Program-made: the position numbers and the translations under genes
DNA from: ZAX-1 sp046533095
GTDB taxonomy: Bacteria > Bacillota > Clostridia > Lachnospirales > Lachnospiraceae
NCBI GenBank assembly: GCA_046533095.1
Contig: JAJQRA010000014.1
Coordinates: 62,001-126,000 of the forward strand
Reading direction: 5' to 3'
Length of the DNA stretch: 64,000 bases
The notes under the pieces: model-generated
Databases searched by the model: none
Told to the model about the DNA's origin: nothing
Seen by the model: only the letters and a program-made list of their open reading frames with translations
In this document: positions 18,360 through 25,811 of the stretch, in pieces
Position numbering within the stretch: the first letter of the stretch is position 1
Layout of the letters: every line of letters begins with the position of its first letter

Positions 18360-18806
18360 ATGAAAGACAGGTTGACGATCATTACAAAATGGATTTTGGA
18401 ATTTATGTTTTGGACGGGAATTGTGGTAACGATTACCGTGCCAATTAGCTTTTACTACTATGGGGCGTATAGTCGGCACTTTCGGGAGAACTACTTGGCA
18501 TTGTGCCTGCTTTTTATGCTATCCGGCATATTGGCAATCCTAATTATCGGAGAACTTAGAAAGGTATTTCGCACAGTGATTGCAGACGATTGCTTTATTC
18601 GGGCAAACGTAAAGAGCCTTGACCGGATGGGCACATATAGTTTCTTGATTTCTTTTATCACGGTATTTCGGCTATTCCTTTATTTGACGCCGGCCGTTTT
18701 GATTATTGTTTTGGTTTTTTTGATAGCGGGGTTGTTTAGCAAAGTGCTTGCTAGGGTGTTTGACCGGGCGGTTACGTTCAAGCTGGAAAATGATTTGACC
18801 ATTTAA
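18360..18806 (+). CDS. DUF2975 family membrane protein
   Basis: A ~148-aa protein with four hydrophobic segments (EFMFWTGIVVTITVPISFYY, YLALCLLFMLSGILAILIIG, a third after LDRMGTY, and a fourth VLIIVLVFLIAGLFSKVL) and the signature ADDCFIRANVKSLDRMG. DUF2975 proteins are regularly paired with a small YozG-like HTH protein, which follows after 12 nt. Start is ATG 18360 or the preceding TTG 18357; AGGAGG suits either. Role unknown, possibly membrane control of the HTH partner. Confidence 0.8.
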   Translation: MKDRLTIITKWILEFMFWTGIVVTITVPISFYYYGAYSRHFRENYLALCLLFMLSGILAILIIGELRKVFRTVIADDCFIRANVKSLDRMGTYSFLISFITVFRLFLYLTPAVLIIVLVFLIAGLFSKVLARVFDRAVTFKLENDLTI

Positions 18807-18818
18807 AAGGAGGGTATC

Positions 18819-19037
18819 ATGTCCATTATGATTCATTTAGACGTGGTCATGGCTCAAAGGAAAATGGGCCTGACAGAACTTGCAAACGAGGTAGACATTA
18901 CACTGGCCAATTTGTCAATCCTAAAAAATAACAAAGCTAAGGCCGTTCGATTTTCTACATTAGAAGCCATATGCAAAGCGTTGCATTGCCAACCGGGGGA
19001 TATTTTAAAGTATGAAGAGAACGATGAGGATATGTAA
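18819..19037 (+). CDS. Small XRE/YozG-like HTH transcriptional regulator
   Basis: A 72-aa protein made almost entirely of one Cro/CI-type HTH: MAQRKMGLTELANEVDIT, LANLSILKNNKAKAVRFSTL, EAICKALHCQPGDILKYEE. It follows DUF2975 with its own AGGAGG. The operator candidate at 18250-18282 is probably its target. A hairpin begins at its stop codon. Confidence 0.9.
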   Translation: MSIMIHLDVVMAQRKMGLTELANEVDITLANLSILKNNKAKAVRFSTLEAICKALHCQPGDILKYEENDEDM

Positions 19038-19062
19038 TCCATTTGTGCTTGCGCAAATGGAT
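19037..19062 (+). terminator. Hairpin at the end of the HTH gene
   Basis: ATCCATTTGTGC pairs with GCGCAAATGGAT (one G-T pair) right at the stop codon. No T-run follows, so it is a weak terminator or mRNA-stabilising hairpin. The ATTTGTGC core recurs upstream of the eCIS locus. Confidence 0.5.
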
Positions 19063-19127
19063 GATACGCAAACCGGGCATATACAAATTAAATTAGATGC
19101 ACAAGTCAGGAAAGGAGTTAGAATAAA

Positions 19128-20798
19128 ATGAAGGAAAACAGATATCCAAATGGAGAAATTTTACAAAAGGAAGAGATGGAAATAGGTGGAGGGCAGTCGC
19201 AAATGCAGCATACCCAATATCAAGAGGGGCAGTCGCAAACGCAGCATGCCCAATACCAAGGAGGACAGCCGCAAACGCAGCATGCCCAATATCAAGAGAG
19301 GCAGCCACAAACGCAGCATATCCAATATCAAGTAGAACGGCCACCCTCTATCATTCAGAAGAATTTCCGCTTCTTTGCTCTTGCAAGTGCTATTTATGCA
19401 GTGTTTTATACACTTTGCCTATACGAAAACCTATCTGGAGTGACATTTCCTTTTTTTATTGGAGGAACCCTTTATTATTTCTACTCATGCATGAAAAAAT
19501 TAGAAGTTCCATGGAAAAAAGATGCGGTTTTTCACATGGCAGGTATCATTTTGTTGGGGATTTCCGTATTTCTTACGGATGATGAGCGTATCATTGGCAT
19601 GAACTATGTGGGTATTTTTGTATTGATGGTCAGTTTTATGATCCATCATTTCTACAAAGATGAAAAATGGCCTTTTGGAAAATATTTACTTGCCATCTGC
19701 GAATGTGGATTTAGAACGATTGCTGCTATTTGGAATCCATTTCATGATGTGGGGCTCTTTTTAAAAACCAAGGATAAAGGAAGGGATACCAAGCTGAAAT
19801 ATGTCATAATTGGATTATTGATCAGTGCGCCTTTGCTATTGCTTGTCATGGCTTTATTGATGAGTGCAGATGGGATTTTTGCGATGTGGTCTTTTCGCTT
19901 TTTGAAGGCCATACAGATTCCGGAGAATGTATTTGGGGTTTTGTTTACGGTTCTATTTGCCTATATTGCAAGCTATAGCTTTATCAGTGCATTGGAAAGA
20001 AGAGGAATCAAAGAAGAGGTAAAAAATGCGAAGAATGCAGAACCTGTGATTGCCATTACGTTTACGGGAATATTATCTGTTATTTATTTCATATTTAGCA
20101 TAGTTCAAATCCAGGGATTGTTTCTGGGGCAAATGGCAATACCCCATGAATATACGTATGCGAAATATGCAAGGGAGGGCTTCTTCCAACTCTTGTTTGT
20201 CTGCATCATCAATTTGCTGTTAGTGCTGATATGCATGGCTTTATTTCGGGAAAGCAAGGTACTTAAAATCATGCTGACCGTGATTTCCGGATGTACTTTT
20301 ATTATGATTGCTTCGAGTGCGTACCGCATGATTTTATATATTGATGTCTATCAGTTGACCTTTTTGCGAATTTTTGTGTTGTGGTCTTTACTGGTAATTT
20401 TCATTTTGATAGCGGGAATTTTGGTGAATATTTATTGGAAGAACTTTCCACTTTTTCGGTTTAGTATGACGATGGTGACAGTACTGTATGTATTGTTTTC
20501 TTTCTCCCATCCGGATTATTTTATTGCCAAGTATAATATAAAGGCGATACGCAAACAAGCGCAAATGGAGACAAAGACCCAAGAATATGATGGAGATTAT
20601 TACTATTTAGGGCAGTTATCTGCAGACGCGGCAAGCGCATTTTTAAGTGAAGATGTGTCACAAGGTTTTGGGGAGAACGAGGAGTACCTTCAACAGTATT
20701 TTAAAGTGCAGAAGAACGTATATGAAAAAATGAGCTGGAGGGAATTTAATGTGTCCCGGTATCTGGCAGGGCGTGCAGAGAAAGTGTATCATAAATAG
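19128..20798 (+). CDS. DUF4173 family multi-pass membrane protein with a Gln-rich repeat head
   Basis: A 556-aa protein. Residues ~23-70 hold four tandem 12-residue units of the type QPQTQHAQYQER (36-nt repeats at 19194-19337). Then follow 10-12 membrane helices with the DUF4173-type signature GFRTIAAIWNPFHDVGLF and a large conserved loop, ending in a soluble C-terminus. DUF4173 proteins are of unknown function and often occur near HTH/DUF2975 genes. The near-identical nucleotide repeats point to slippage expansion of a soluble head. Confidence 0.75.
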   Translation: MKENRYPNGEILQKEEMEIGGGQSQMQHTQYQEGQSQTQHAQYQGGQPQTQHAQYQERQPQTQHIQYQVERPPSIIQKNFRFFALASAIYAVFYTLCLYENLSGVTFPFFIGGTLYYFYSCMKKLEVPWKKDAVFHMAGIILLGISVFLTDDERIIGMNYVGIFVLMVSFMIHHFYKDEKWPFGKYLLAICECGFRTIAAIWNPFHDVGLFLKTKDKGRDTKLKYVIIGLLISAPLLLLVMALLMSADGIFAMWSFRFLKAIQIPENVFGVLFTVLFAYIASYSFISALERRGIKEEVKNAKNAEPVIAITFTGILSVIYFIFSIVQIQGLFLGQMAIPHEYTYAKYAREGFFQLLFVCIINLLLVLICMALFRESKVLKIMLTVISGCTFIMIASSAYRMILYIDVYQLTFLRIFVLWSLLVIFILIAGILVNIYWKNFPLFRFSMTMVTVLYVLFSFSHPDYFIAKYNIKAIRKQAQMETKTQEYDGDYYYLGQLSADAASAFLSEDVSQGFGENEEYLQQYFKVQKNVYEKMSWREFNVSRYLAGRAEKVYHK

Positions 20799-20805
20799 CT
20801 CGCTG

Positions 20806-20877
20806 TTTAACCCCCCGGTGCGTTCAAAGCTATCGCAAATTATTTAATCCCCCGGTGCGTTCAAAGCTATCACAAAT
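20806..20877. repeat. Direct repeat of 35 bp between convergent genes
   Basis: TTTAACCCCCCGGTGCGTTC (20806-20825) continues AAAGCTATCGCAAAT and recurs at 20843-20877 with two substitutions. It sits in the 87-bp gap between the DUF4173 and MFS gene ends. Confidence 0.85.
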
Positions 20878-20885
20878 CAGCTTTT

Positions 20886-22037
20886 TCATTTTTTTGTCAC
20901 CGTAAAGGTTTTTTCGCTCAATAGAAAAGCGCCAATTTCAAGAATAAGCAATGCAATGGGCAACAAAGAGAGGGTAAGCGACTTAGACAGCCATCCAATG
21001 ATCGGCGGAATAAACGTGGCGCCAATGTAGGCACAAGCCATTTGCAGGCCCATTGCCGCACCGGATGATTCTTTTCCAAAACGCTTCGGCGTTTCATGAA
21101 TCATCTGTGGGTAAAATGGTGCTGCACCTAACCCGATAAGTATAACCCCCGGCAGAGCCAATGTCCCTGGCAGAAACAAAAAACAGACTCCGAAAATACC
21201 AATCGTACAGCCGATACGAATGAGAGGCTGAGCAGACATGCGAGCGGACAGAAACCCGGAAAGGATTCTACCAACGCTAATGCCGGCGTAGTAGAGCGAG
21301 ACCAAAAGTGCGGCATTTTCTACGCTGACTCCACGCTGTGTAACCAGAAAACTTGCAGTCCAAAGTCCTGTTGCCGCTTCGTATCCACAGTAGCATAAAA
21401 AGCCAAACAATGCGTATTTTATACCTTTGATATGGAAAGCTTCGCGGTTTGAAATTACTTTTGGATCATCAACAGAGCTCTCGCTTTGACCACCTACTTT
21501 TTTCCAAAGAGGCAATGAAAAAAACAGCACAAAGGTAAGGCTTATTTGTATGAAAAATATAACCTTGTATGCCATTTTCCAGCCTTGTTGCTCTGCAAGG
21601 AAAAACGACATGATAACTGGGCTAAATGTTGCGCCTACACCCCAGAAACAATGTAGCCAGTTCATGTGCCAAGCTTTGTAATGCAGCGAGACAAAATTGT
21701 TTAATGCCGCATCAACGGAGCCACCACCGAGTCCAAGCGGTATGGCGAACAAACACATCTGCCATAGGGCATTAGAAAATGAAAATCCAAGCAAAGCCAA
21801 TGCAGTCATAAGAACACTGACTGCCGTGACCCTACCGGTTTTGAAGCGTCCGACAAGCCTACCGCTCATCAAACTTGAAACAATGGTTCCGCCGGATACA
21901 ATAAGTGAAATGATTCCGGCCGCAGACAGTGGTGCATTGATGTCGATGTGCATTATCGGCCATGCACTGCCAAGAAGTGAATCGGGAAGCCCAAGGCTTA
22001 TAAAAGCGATATAAATTATTATGAGTAAAACTACCAT
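20886..22037 (-). CDS. MFS transporter
   Basis: A 383-aa, 12-helix major facilitator protein. Helix 1 carries IAFISLGLPDSLLGSAWP, and the loop 2-3 motif appears as SGRLVGRFKTGRVTA. A sequence like FAIPLGLGGGSVDAALNNFV in helix 4 is common in the sugar/drug-type MFS group related to FucP-like and YbjJ-like proteins. Convergent with the DUF4173 gene. The substrate cannot be named. Confidence 0.85.
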   Translation of the reverse strand: MVVLLIIIYIAFISLGLPDSLLGSAWPIMHIDINAPLSAAGIISLIVSGGTIVSSLMSGRLVGRFKTGRVTAVSVLMTALALLGFSFSNALWQMCLFAIPLGLGGGSVDAALNNFVSLHYKAWHMNWLHCFWGVGATFSPVIMSFFLAEQQGWKMAYKVIFFIQISLTFVLFFSLPLWKKVGGQSESSVDDPKVISNREAFHIKGIKYALFGFLCYCGYEAATGLWTASFLVTQRGVSVENAALLVSLYYAGISVGRILSGFLSARMSAQPLIRIGCTIGIFGVCFLFLPGTLALPGVILIGLGAAPFYPQMIHETPKRFGKESSGAAMGLQMACAYIGATFIPPIIGWLSKSLTLSLLPIALLILEIGAFLLSEKTFTVTKK

Positions 22038-22276
22038 ATTTGTCCCCCTGGCATCTATTTGAAAAAACGGCTATGAACCGAATACGATTGCTTCTCAACA
22101 AAATCCATATTAAAAATGTGAACATGGAATAGCGCATCAGATTAATTTTTGATAGGTATTGCTCAAAGCATGATGCTCTGCCCACATAAGGAGTAATGTT
22201 AGTTTCATAATGATCCATTCATATTTTATCATCTTATAATCAATCTTAGATAATGTCAATAAAATAATACTTAGTA

Positions 22277-22375
22277 CAGCACTGAAAGGCAAACGCCTTC
22301 AAACCCATCTGGTCAGCCTACAGCTGTAGACCTTTATTTTAATCATCGTGGATTTCAACTGAGGTTCACTTTTTT
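22277..22375. repeat. Dispersed repeat, copy A
   Basis: It starts CAGCACTGAAAGGCAAACGC and includes GTCAGCCTACAGCTGTAGAC and ATCATCGTGGATTTCAA. A second copy with ~10% differences lies at 23458-23555 in the same orientation. The two copies bracket the toxin-antitoxin genes. The rest of 22038-22276 shows nothing but AT-rich leader of the MFS gene. Confidence 0.8.
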
Positions 22376-22444
22376 TCGGACTGAAGGGCAATCAAGACAG
22401 ATTGATGCGCGATGTGAAGCTGTTTTTCGAGGATTCGGTCAGCG

Positions 22445-22684
22445 ATGCTTTGTGGTCACGAGGACAACGATGGCACAGGGCGTTACGAAAGAGGAGATGG
22501 GATATTACGAAAGAAGAGATGGGATATTATATATCCAGCTTTGACTGTAGGTCGGAAACCTTGCTTGCGGCACGCGGTCGCTAATCAAAACGTGAGGGAA
22601 AATGAGTTTTGTCCTTGTCAATCTGGTTTGAAATATAAAAAATACTATGGTCAATTTAGCCTTGCGTGTAGAAGAAATCTATGA
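22445..22684 (+). pseudogene. Remnant carrying a SEC-C zinc motif
   Basis: The frame contains NEFCPCQSGLKYKKYYG, clearly the SEC-C motif (normally CPCGSGKKYKKCC) found at the C-terminus of SecA and of many small proteins. The last Cys pair is replaced by Tyr-Tyr. Sequence before it has a 22-bp tandem duplication (22485-22528) and no plausible start or domain. It is best read as a decayed gene end. Nothing is recognised in 22685-22815. Confidence 0.35.
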
Positions 22685-22815
22685 CCAATTTATTTAAAAA
22701 TTCGTTGGATTACTTATGAGTAATATTCACCGATTTAAGATTATCCTTAACTGGCGTTACCATCCCTAAAAGTTGGTACGAAAAAAGCAGCCTGCTATAG
22801 CTTCCTTTTCGTTTC

Positions 22816-23133
22816 TTATAATTTGTTTCTGTACAATTCCAAATCATGAAAATATCCCATAATATATATGGTATTTATTTCTTCATCAATTCGAAAAATA
22901 ATTACATAATCATAATGCGGAACGACTGCTTTTCGATATCCTCTTGATTTCATAAAGAGATCTTCCAAATAAGCATACATCTTTGGATTGCATTCTAAAT
23001 TATCGTATACATGCTCTATCTCTGCTAGCAAATGATCGGTTGCTTGTGGATTCTTCAACTTGTTAACCATATACTTCGTAATATTATCAAGTAATTCCTC
23101 CGCTCTCTCGGTTATAATAAGTTTATATTGCAT
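22816..23133 (-). CDS. RelE/ParE-family toxin
   Basis: A 105-aa protein with the RelE/ParE fold pattern: YKLIITERAEELLDNITKYM, PQATDHLLAEIEHVYDNL, the strand RKAVVPHYDYVIIFRID and NTIYIMGYFHDLELY. These toxins cut mRNA at the ribosome or poison gyrase. The gene starts inside the end of the antitoxin gene (11-nt overlap), the normal antitoxin-first order. Confidence 0.9.
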   Translation of the reverse strand: MQYKLIITERAEELLDNITKYMVNKLKNPQATDHLLAEIEHVYDNLECNPKMYAYLEDLFMKSRGYRKAVVPHYDYVIIFRIDEEINTIYIMGYFHDLELYRNKL

Positions 23134-23383
23134 ATTTCTCTCTTAAATTACCAAAAGATTTTCTTGCATCCTTCGTTTTTCCCGCTTCAATCTGCTTTTC
23201 AGAAAGTTCTAGTTCACGATACATGTTTAATCTCTTCATTGTACTTTCATACATCTCGATACTCATAATAACCATATCTCCATAACCATTCTTCGTTATA
23301 TAGATTGGCTCTTCTGCTATATGGCACATTTCTGAAATCTCTGATGTATTCTTTAAATCTTTAATTGGAATAATCTGTGGCAT
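23123..23383 (-). CDS. Phd/YefM-family antitoxin
   Basis: An 86-aa protein starting MPQIIPIKDLKNTSEISEMC, with the Phd/YefM DNA-binding core (PIYITKNGYGDMVIMSIEMY) and a C-terminal tail that would wrap the toxin. Start at 23383 is chosen for the AAGGAGG ribosome site 7 nt upstream; a longer frame to 23473 lacks one. Likely represses its own operon together with the toxin. Confidence 0.9.
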   Translation of the reverse strand: MPQIIPIKDLKNTSEISEMCHIAEEPIYITKNGYGDMVIMSIEMYESTMKRLNMYRELELSEKQIEAGKTKDARKSFGNLREKYAI

Positions 23384-23457
23384 ACGATCAACCTCCTTAA
23401 AATATGGCTTAATTATACCATTATTATCCCATAATAGCAACCATATATTCATGAAAT

Positions 23458-23555
23458 CAGCACTGAAAGGCAAATGCCTTCAAATCCATCTGGTTAGCCT
23501 ACAGCTGTAGATCTTTATTTTAATCATCGTGGATTTCAAATGAGTTCCACTTTTT
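23458..23555. repeat. Dispersed repeat, copy B
   Basis: Same orientation and ~90% identity to copy A at 22277-22375, beginning CAGCACTGAAAGGCAAATGC. It lies just outside the antitoxin promoter region, so the toxin-antitoxin pair sits in a ~1.2-kb segment with direct repeats at both ends. Confidence 0.8.
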
Positions 23556-23864
23556 CCCGCACTTATCCACATCGCACGGACATAGTTCCCAACACTTTCT
23601 ACATTTGTGGATATCCCTATTTTTAGAGTGCCTGCTTTGGCTGTACCGCCCCTTTCCGCTTTGCATGCCACCTATGTTTCATTCTTGTAATCCGGAAGCG
23701 CTCATAGGATAGGCCGCCTTCTGTCAGTGGCTGCTTTCTTAGGCATTCCAATAGCCCTTCCGATATCTTTTAGATTGTCCTTTTCAAAACTTCAGCCCTT
23801 TTCTATTTCAATCTCCATCACCGCCACGCCGTGCCCCTTGTATAGTTGAGGCCATTGACCCATT
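23556..23864 (-). pseudogene. Degenerate coding sequence
   Basis: The minus strand shows protein-like stretches broken by stops and frame changes, for example VAVMEIEIEKG, stop, SFEKDNLKDIGRAIGMPKK, stop, ALPDYKNET. It follows directly after the small gene at 23865-24029 and may be its lost continuation. The family is not recognised. Confidence 0.3.
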
Positions 23865-24029
23865 TCATTTGTGCACCGCTTTTATTTTCGGCTTCCTTTT
23901 ATATACCTTTTCGATCTCGACTATGTGCTCCTCGCCTTTGCCCGTCCCTATGATTTCGCCATATTCCCCCGCAAGCGTCGGGATGCTATTCAATTGCCTT
24001 TTTAGTTCTCTCTGCTCCCCATGTGTCAT
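23865..24029 (-). CDS. Small protein of unknown function
   Basis: A 54-aa frame with a strong ribosome site (GGAGGACAAAAG before ATG 24029). The protein is charged: MTHGEQRELKRQLNSIPTLA, then GEYGEIIGTGKGEEHIVEIE and a basic tail KVYKRKPKIKAVHK. No family is recognised. The stop overlaps another ATG leading into degenerate sequence, so it may be the intact head of a decayed operon. Confidence 0.4.
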   Translation of the reverse strand: MTHGEQRELKRQLNSIPTLAGEYGEIIGTGKGEEHIVEIEKVYKRKPKIKAVHK

Positions 24030-24158
24030 CTTTTGTCCTCCACTGCGAAAAAGTTTTTTCTTGTTTCATCATATTAATGGCAACATCTCCTGTCTGCAGG
24101 ACGGCATTATTTTTTCTACGTTCATCATACAAGCTCGTACTAGGGATCGTTGCAATAA

Positions 24159-24185
24159 ACCAATCTTCCTCAAACGAAGATTGGT
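24159..24185. terminator. Perfect 10-bp hairpin, possible terminator
   Basis: ACCAATCTTC (24159-24168), loop CTCAAAC, GAAGATTGGT (24176-24185). Stem is perfect, but neither side has a clean T-run; the minus side reads TTATTGCA. The rest of 24030-24310 shows nothing coding. Confidence 0.45.
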
Positions 24186-24310
24186 CATAAAGCTGAATAT
24201 GCGCAAAGCTATTTGTCTTTTTAAGCCTTGTCTGATTAATTCCCTATATCAATTTGACGAAATCTGATAATTTTTAACGATTATAAAAAGAAATGAAAAT
24301 AGAAAAAATA

Positions 24311-24339
24311 TTGCAATAAACGAAAGCAGATGATAGAAT
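24311..24339 (+). promoter_or_regulatory. Promoter of the phosphotriesterase-like gene
   Basis: TTGCAA (24311-24316), 17-bp spacer, TAGAAT (24334-24339). This gives a leader of about 110 nt before ATG 24458, which has AAGGAGG upstream. Confidence 0.55.
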
Positions 24340-24457
24340 AAAAACAGCAAATAGCTAATTTTGATTCATACAAAGTTTGAAGTTTACAAAAATAGATAGG
24401 AGCGAAAAGACATTGTTGCGGCATGTGAAAATGTTAAAGCCGCGAAGGAGGTAAAGT

Positions 24458-25375
24458 ATGTCGTTGAATTCTAGTTTTGTGGGACATTCGCAGTGCCACG
24501 AGCATATATTTTTAGAAAAAGGGGCTTCGTATCGTCAAAATCCAGCACTTTGCTTGAATGAGAAGGATGCATCGCTTGCGGAATTAAATGAATACTATGA
24601 GGCAGGCGGCCGACTTATAGTCGATGCACAGCCGTATGGCTATGGGCGTAATGCCAATGTACTTTGCGAGCTTTCAAAAAAAAGCGGAGTCAAGATTGTA
24701 GCGGTTACAGGGTTTCACAAAAAAGAATTTTTAGATGAAACATGGATTTTGGATTTATCAAAGAGAGAGATTGAGAAGCTATATACAGATGAAATTAAAA
24801 TTGGAATGTTGATGTCGCAGGATGTGAGAACTGCGTATAAAGCGAGCATTGTAAAAGCCGCCTATACAAAAGACTGCTTTACAGACCCAATCTATCAAAG
24901 GATGATTACGGCAGTGGCGAATACGGCTGCAAAGACAGGCGTACCGCTTATGGTACATACGGAAAAGAACACTGACATAGAAGAACTGCTGGATTTTTTG
25001 ACCGAGGAGGGCGTAAAGCGAAATCAAGTAATTATCTGCCATTTAGATAGAACGAATCCAAGCGGAGCGTACCACAAAAAGGTACTATCGCTTGGATGCT
25101 ATCTTTGTTATGACAGCGTCAATCGACTTAAGTATGTATCGCACGAAGAAGAGATCGCACTCATTAAAGAAATGATAGATGCAGGGTATGTGAAGCAAAT
25201 ATTGCTTAGCCTTGATACGACGGCAGATAGGCTAAGGGCATACAATGCTAAGGATATGGGCTTGGATTATATCCTAAAGATCTATATTCCGATGTTAAAG
25301 GAACATGGAATAAGCGATCGAGATATTGAATATATGTGTGTAAAAAATGCGCAGGAGGTACTAAGTGGCAAGTAG
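24458..25375 (+). CDS. Phosphotriesterase-family metal-dependent hydrolase
   Basis: A 305-aa TIM-barrel amidohydrolase of the phosphotriesterase (PTE/PHP-like) family. Metal ligands appear in order: HEH in QCHEHIFLEKG (~14-16), His in PLMVHTEKNTD, His in VIICHLDRTNP, and Asp in LLSLDTTADR. Members hydrolyse phosphotriesters, lactones or phosphorylated sugars, and the natural substrate here is unknown. The gene stands alone with its own promoter. It ends 436 nt before the eCIS sheath gene, and no link to that system is evident. Confidence 0.85.
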   Translation: MSLNSSFVGHSQCHEHIFLEKGASYRQNPALCLNEKDASLAELNEYYEAGGRLIVDAQPYGYGRNANVLCELSKKSGVKIVAVTGFHKKEFLDETWILDLSKREIEKLYTDEIKIGMLMSQDVRTAYKASIVKAAYTKDCFTDPIYQRMITAVANTAAKTGVPLMVHTEKNTDIEELLDFLTEEGVKRNQVIICHLDRTNPSGAYHKKVLSLGCYLCYDSVNRLKYVSHEEEIALIKEMIDAGYVKQILLSLDTTADRLRAYNAKDMGLDYILKIYIPMLKEHGISDRDIEYMCVKNAQEVLSGK

Positions 25376-25543
25376 GAGCGGCAGATGGCAAAAAGAGAGA
25401 ACAAAATAGCTTGGGGCTTAATTTGGAATTATTTGAAAAGATTTTAAATAAATTCATATTGTTTATAAAAATGTTTAGAGAAAGCAGATATAATGTAAAA
25501 GAAGTTTATAAAATTGTGTGCATAAATGTGACTGTGCGTATAG

Positions 25544-25664
25544 AACCAATTTGTGCTTTTGATATAGAGTCGGCTTGTGTTTTTGCGAATTGGTTATGCA
25601 CAAATTAATTTAGGAAGAGGTACGATGGAATAGTTTCCTGCTGTGATATAGGATCAATTTGTGC
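25544..25664 (+). promoter_or_regulatory. Leader with mutually exclusive stems upstream of the eCIS
   Basis: AACCAATT (25544-25551) can pair with AATTGGTT (25588-25595). The overlapping AATTTGTGC (25548-25556) can instead pair with GCACAAATT (25598-25606), which in turn matches a second AATTTGTGC (25656-25664). So GCACAAATT has two competing partners. A TATAAT box at 25489-25494 with a poor -35 could start a transcript through it. The remainder of 25376-25811 is AT-rich without a convincing gene; AAGGAGG at ~25730 has no frame behind it. Confidence 0.4.
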
Positions 25665-25811
25665 AGGGGGTATGACAAAATACGGAATCGTTGCTTTATT
25701 TCATACTTAATTTTAAAATGAGTGAGAGAAAGGAGGTATCTGGTTTCATACATGAAGTTCGGTAGAAAGGATATCGTAGGACATGTGTATTTAAGGTGAA
25801 ATCAGGAATTT

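Noticed and set aside
22402..22584. 60-codon open frame after repeat A
   Set aside because: It overlaps the 22-bp duplication and the SEC-C remnant in another frame and has no ribosome site.
23480..23671. Minus-strand 63-codon frame through repeat B
   Set aside because: It spans a repeat copy and decayed sequence in a frame that is not preserved in copy A.
24458..25375. Phosphotriesterase-like gene as an eCIS component
   Set aside because: It has its own promoter, is separated by 436 nt and has no link to known eCIS parts.
25336..25608. Open frame of 90 codons after the phosphotriesterase gene
   Set aside because: Its start lies inside the phosphotriesterase gene and the rest runs through AT-rich leader; the composition is not protein-like.
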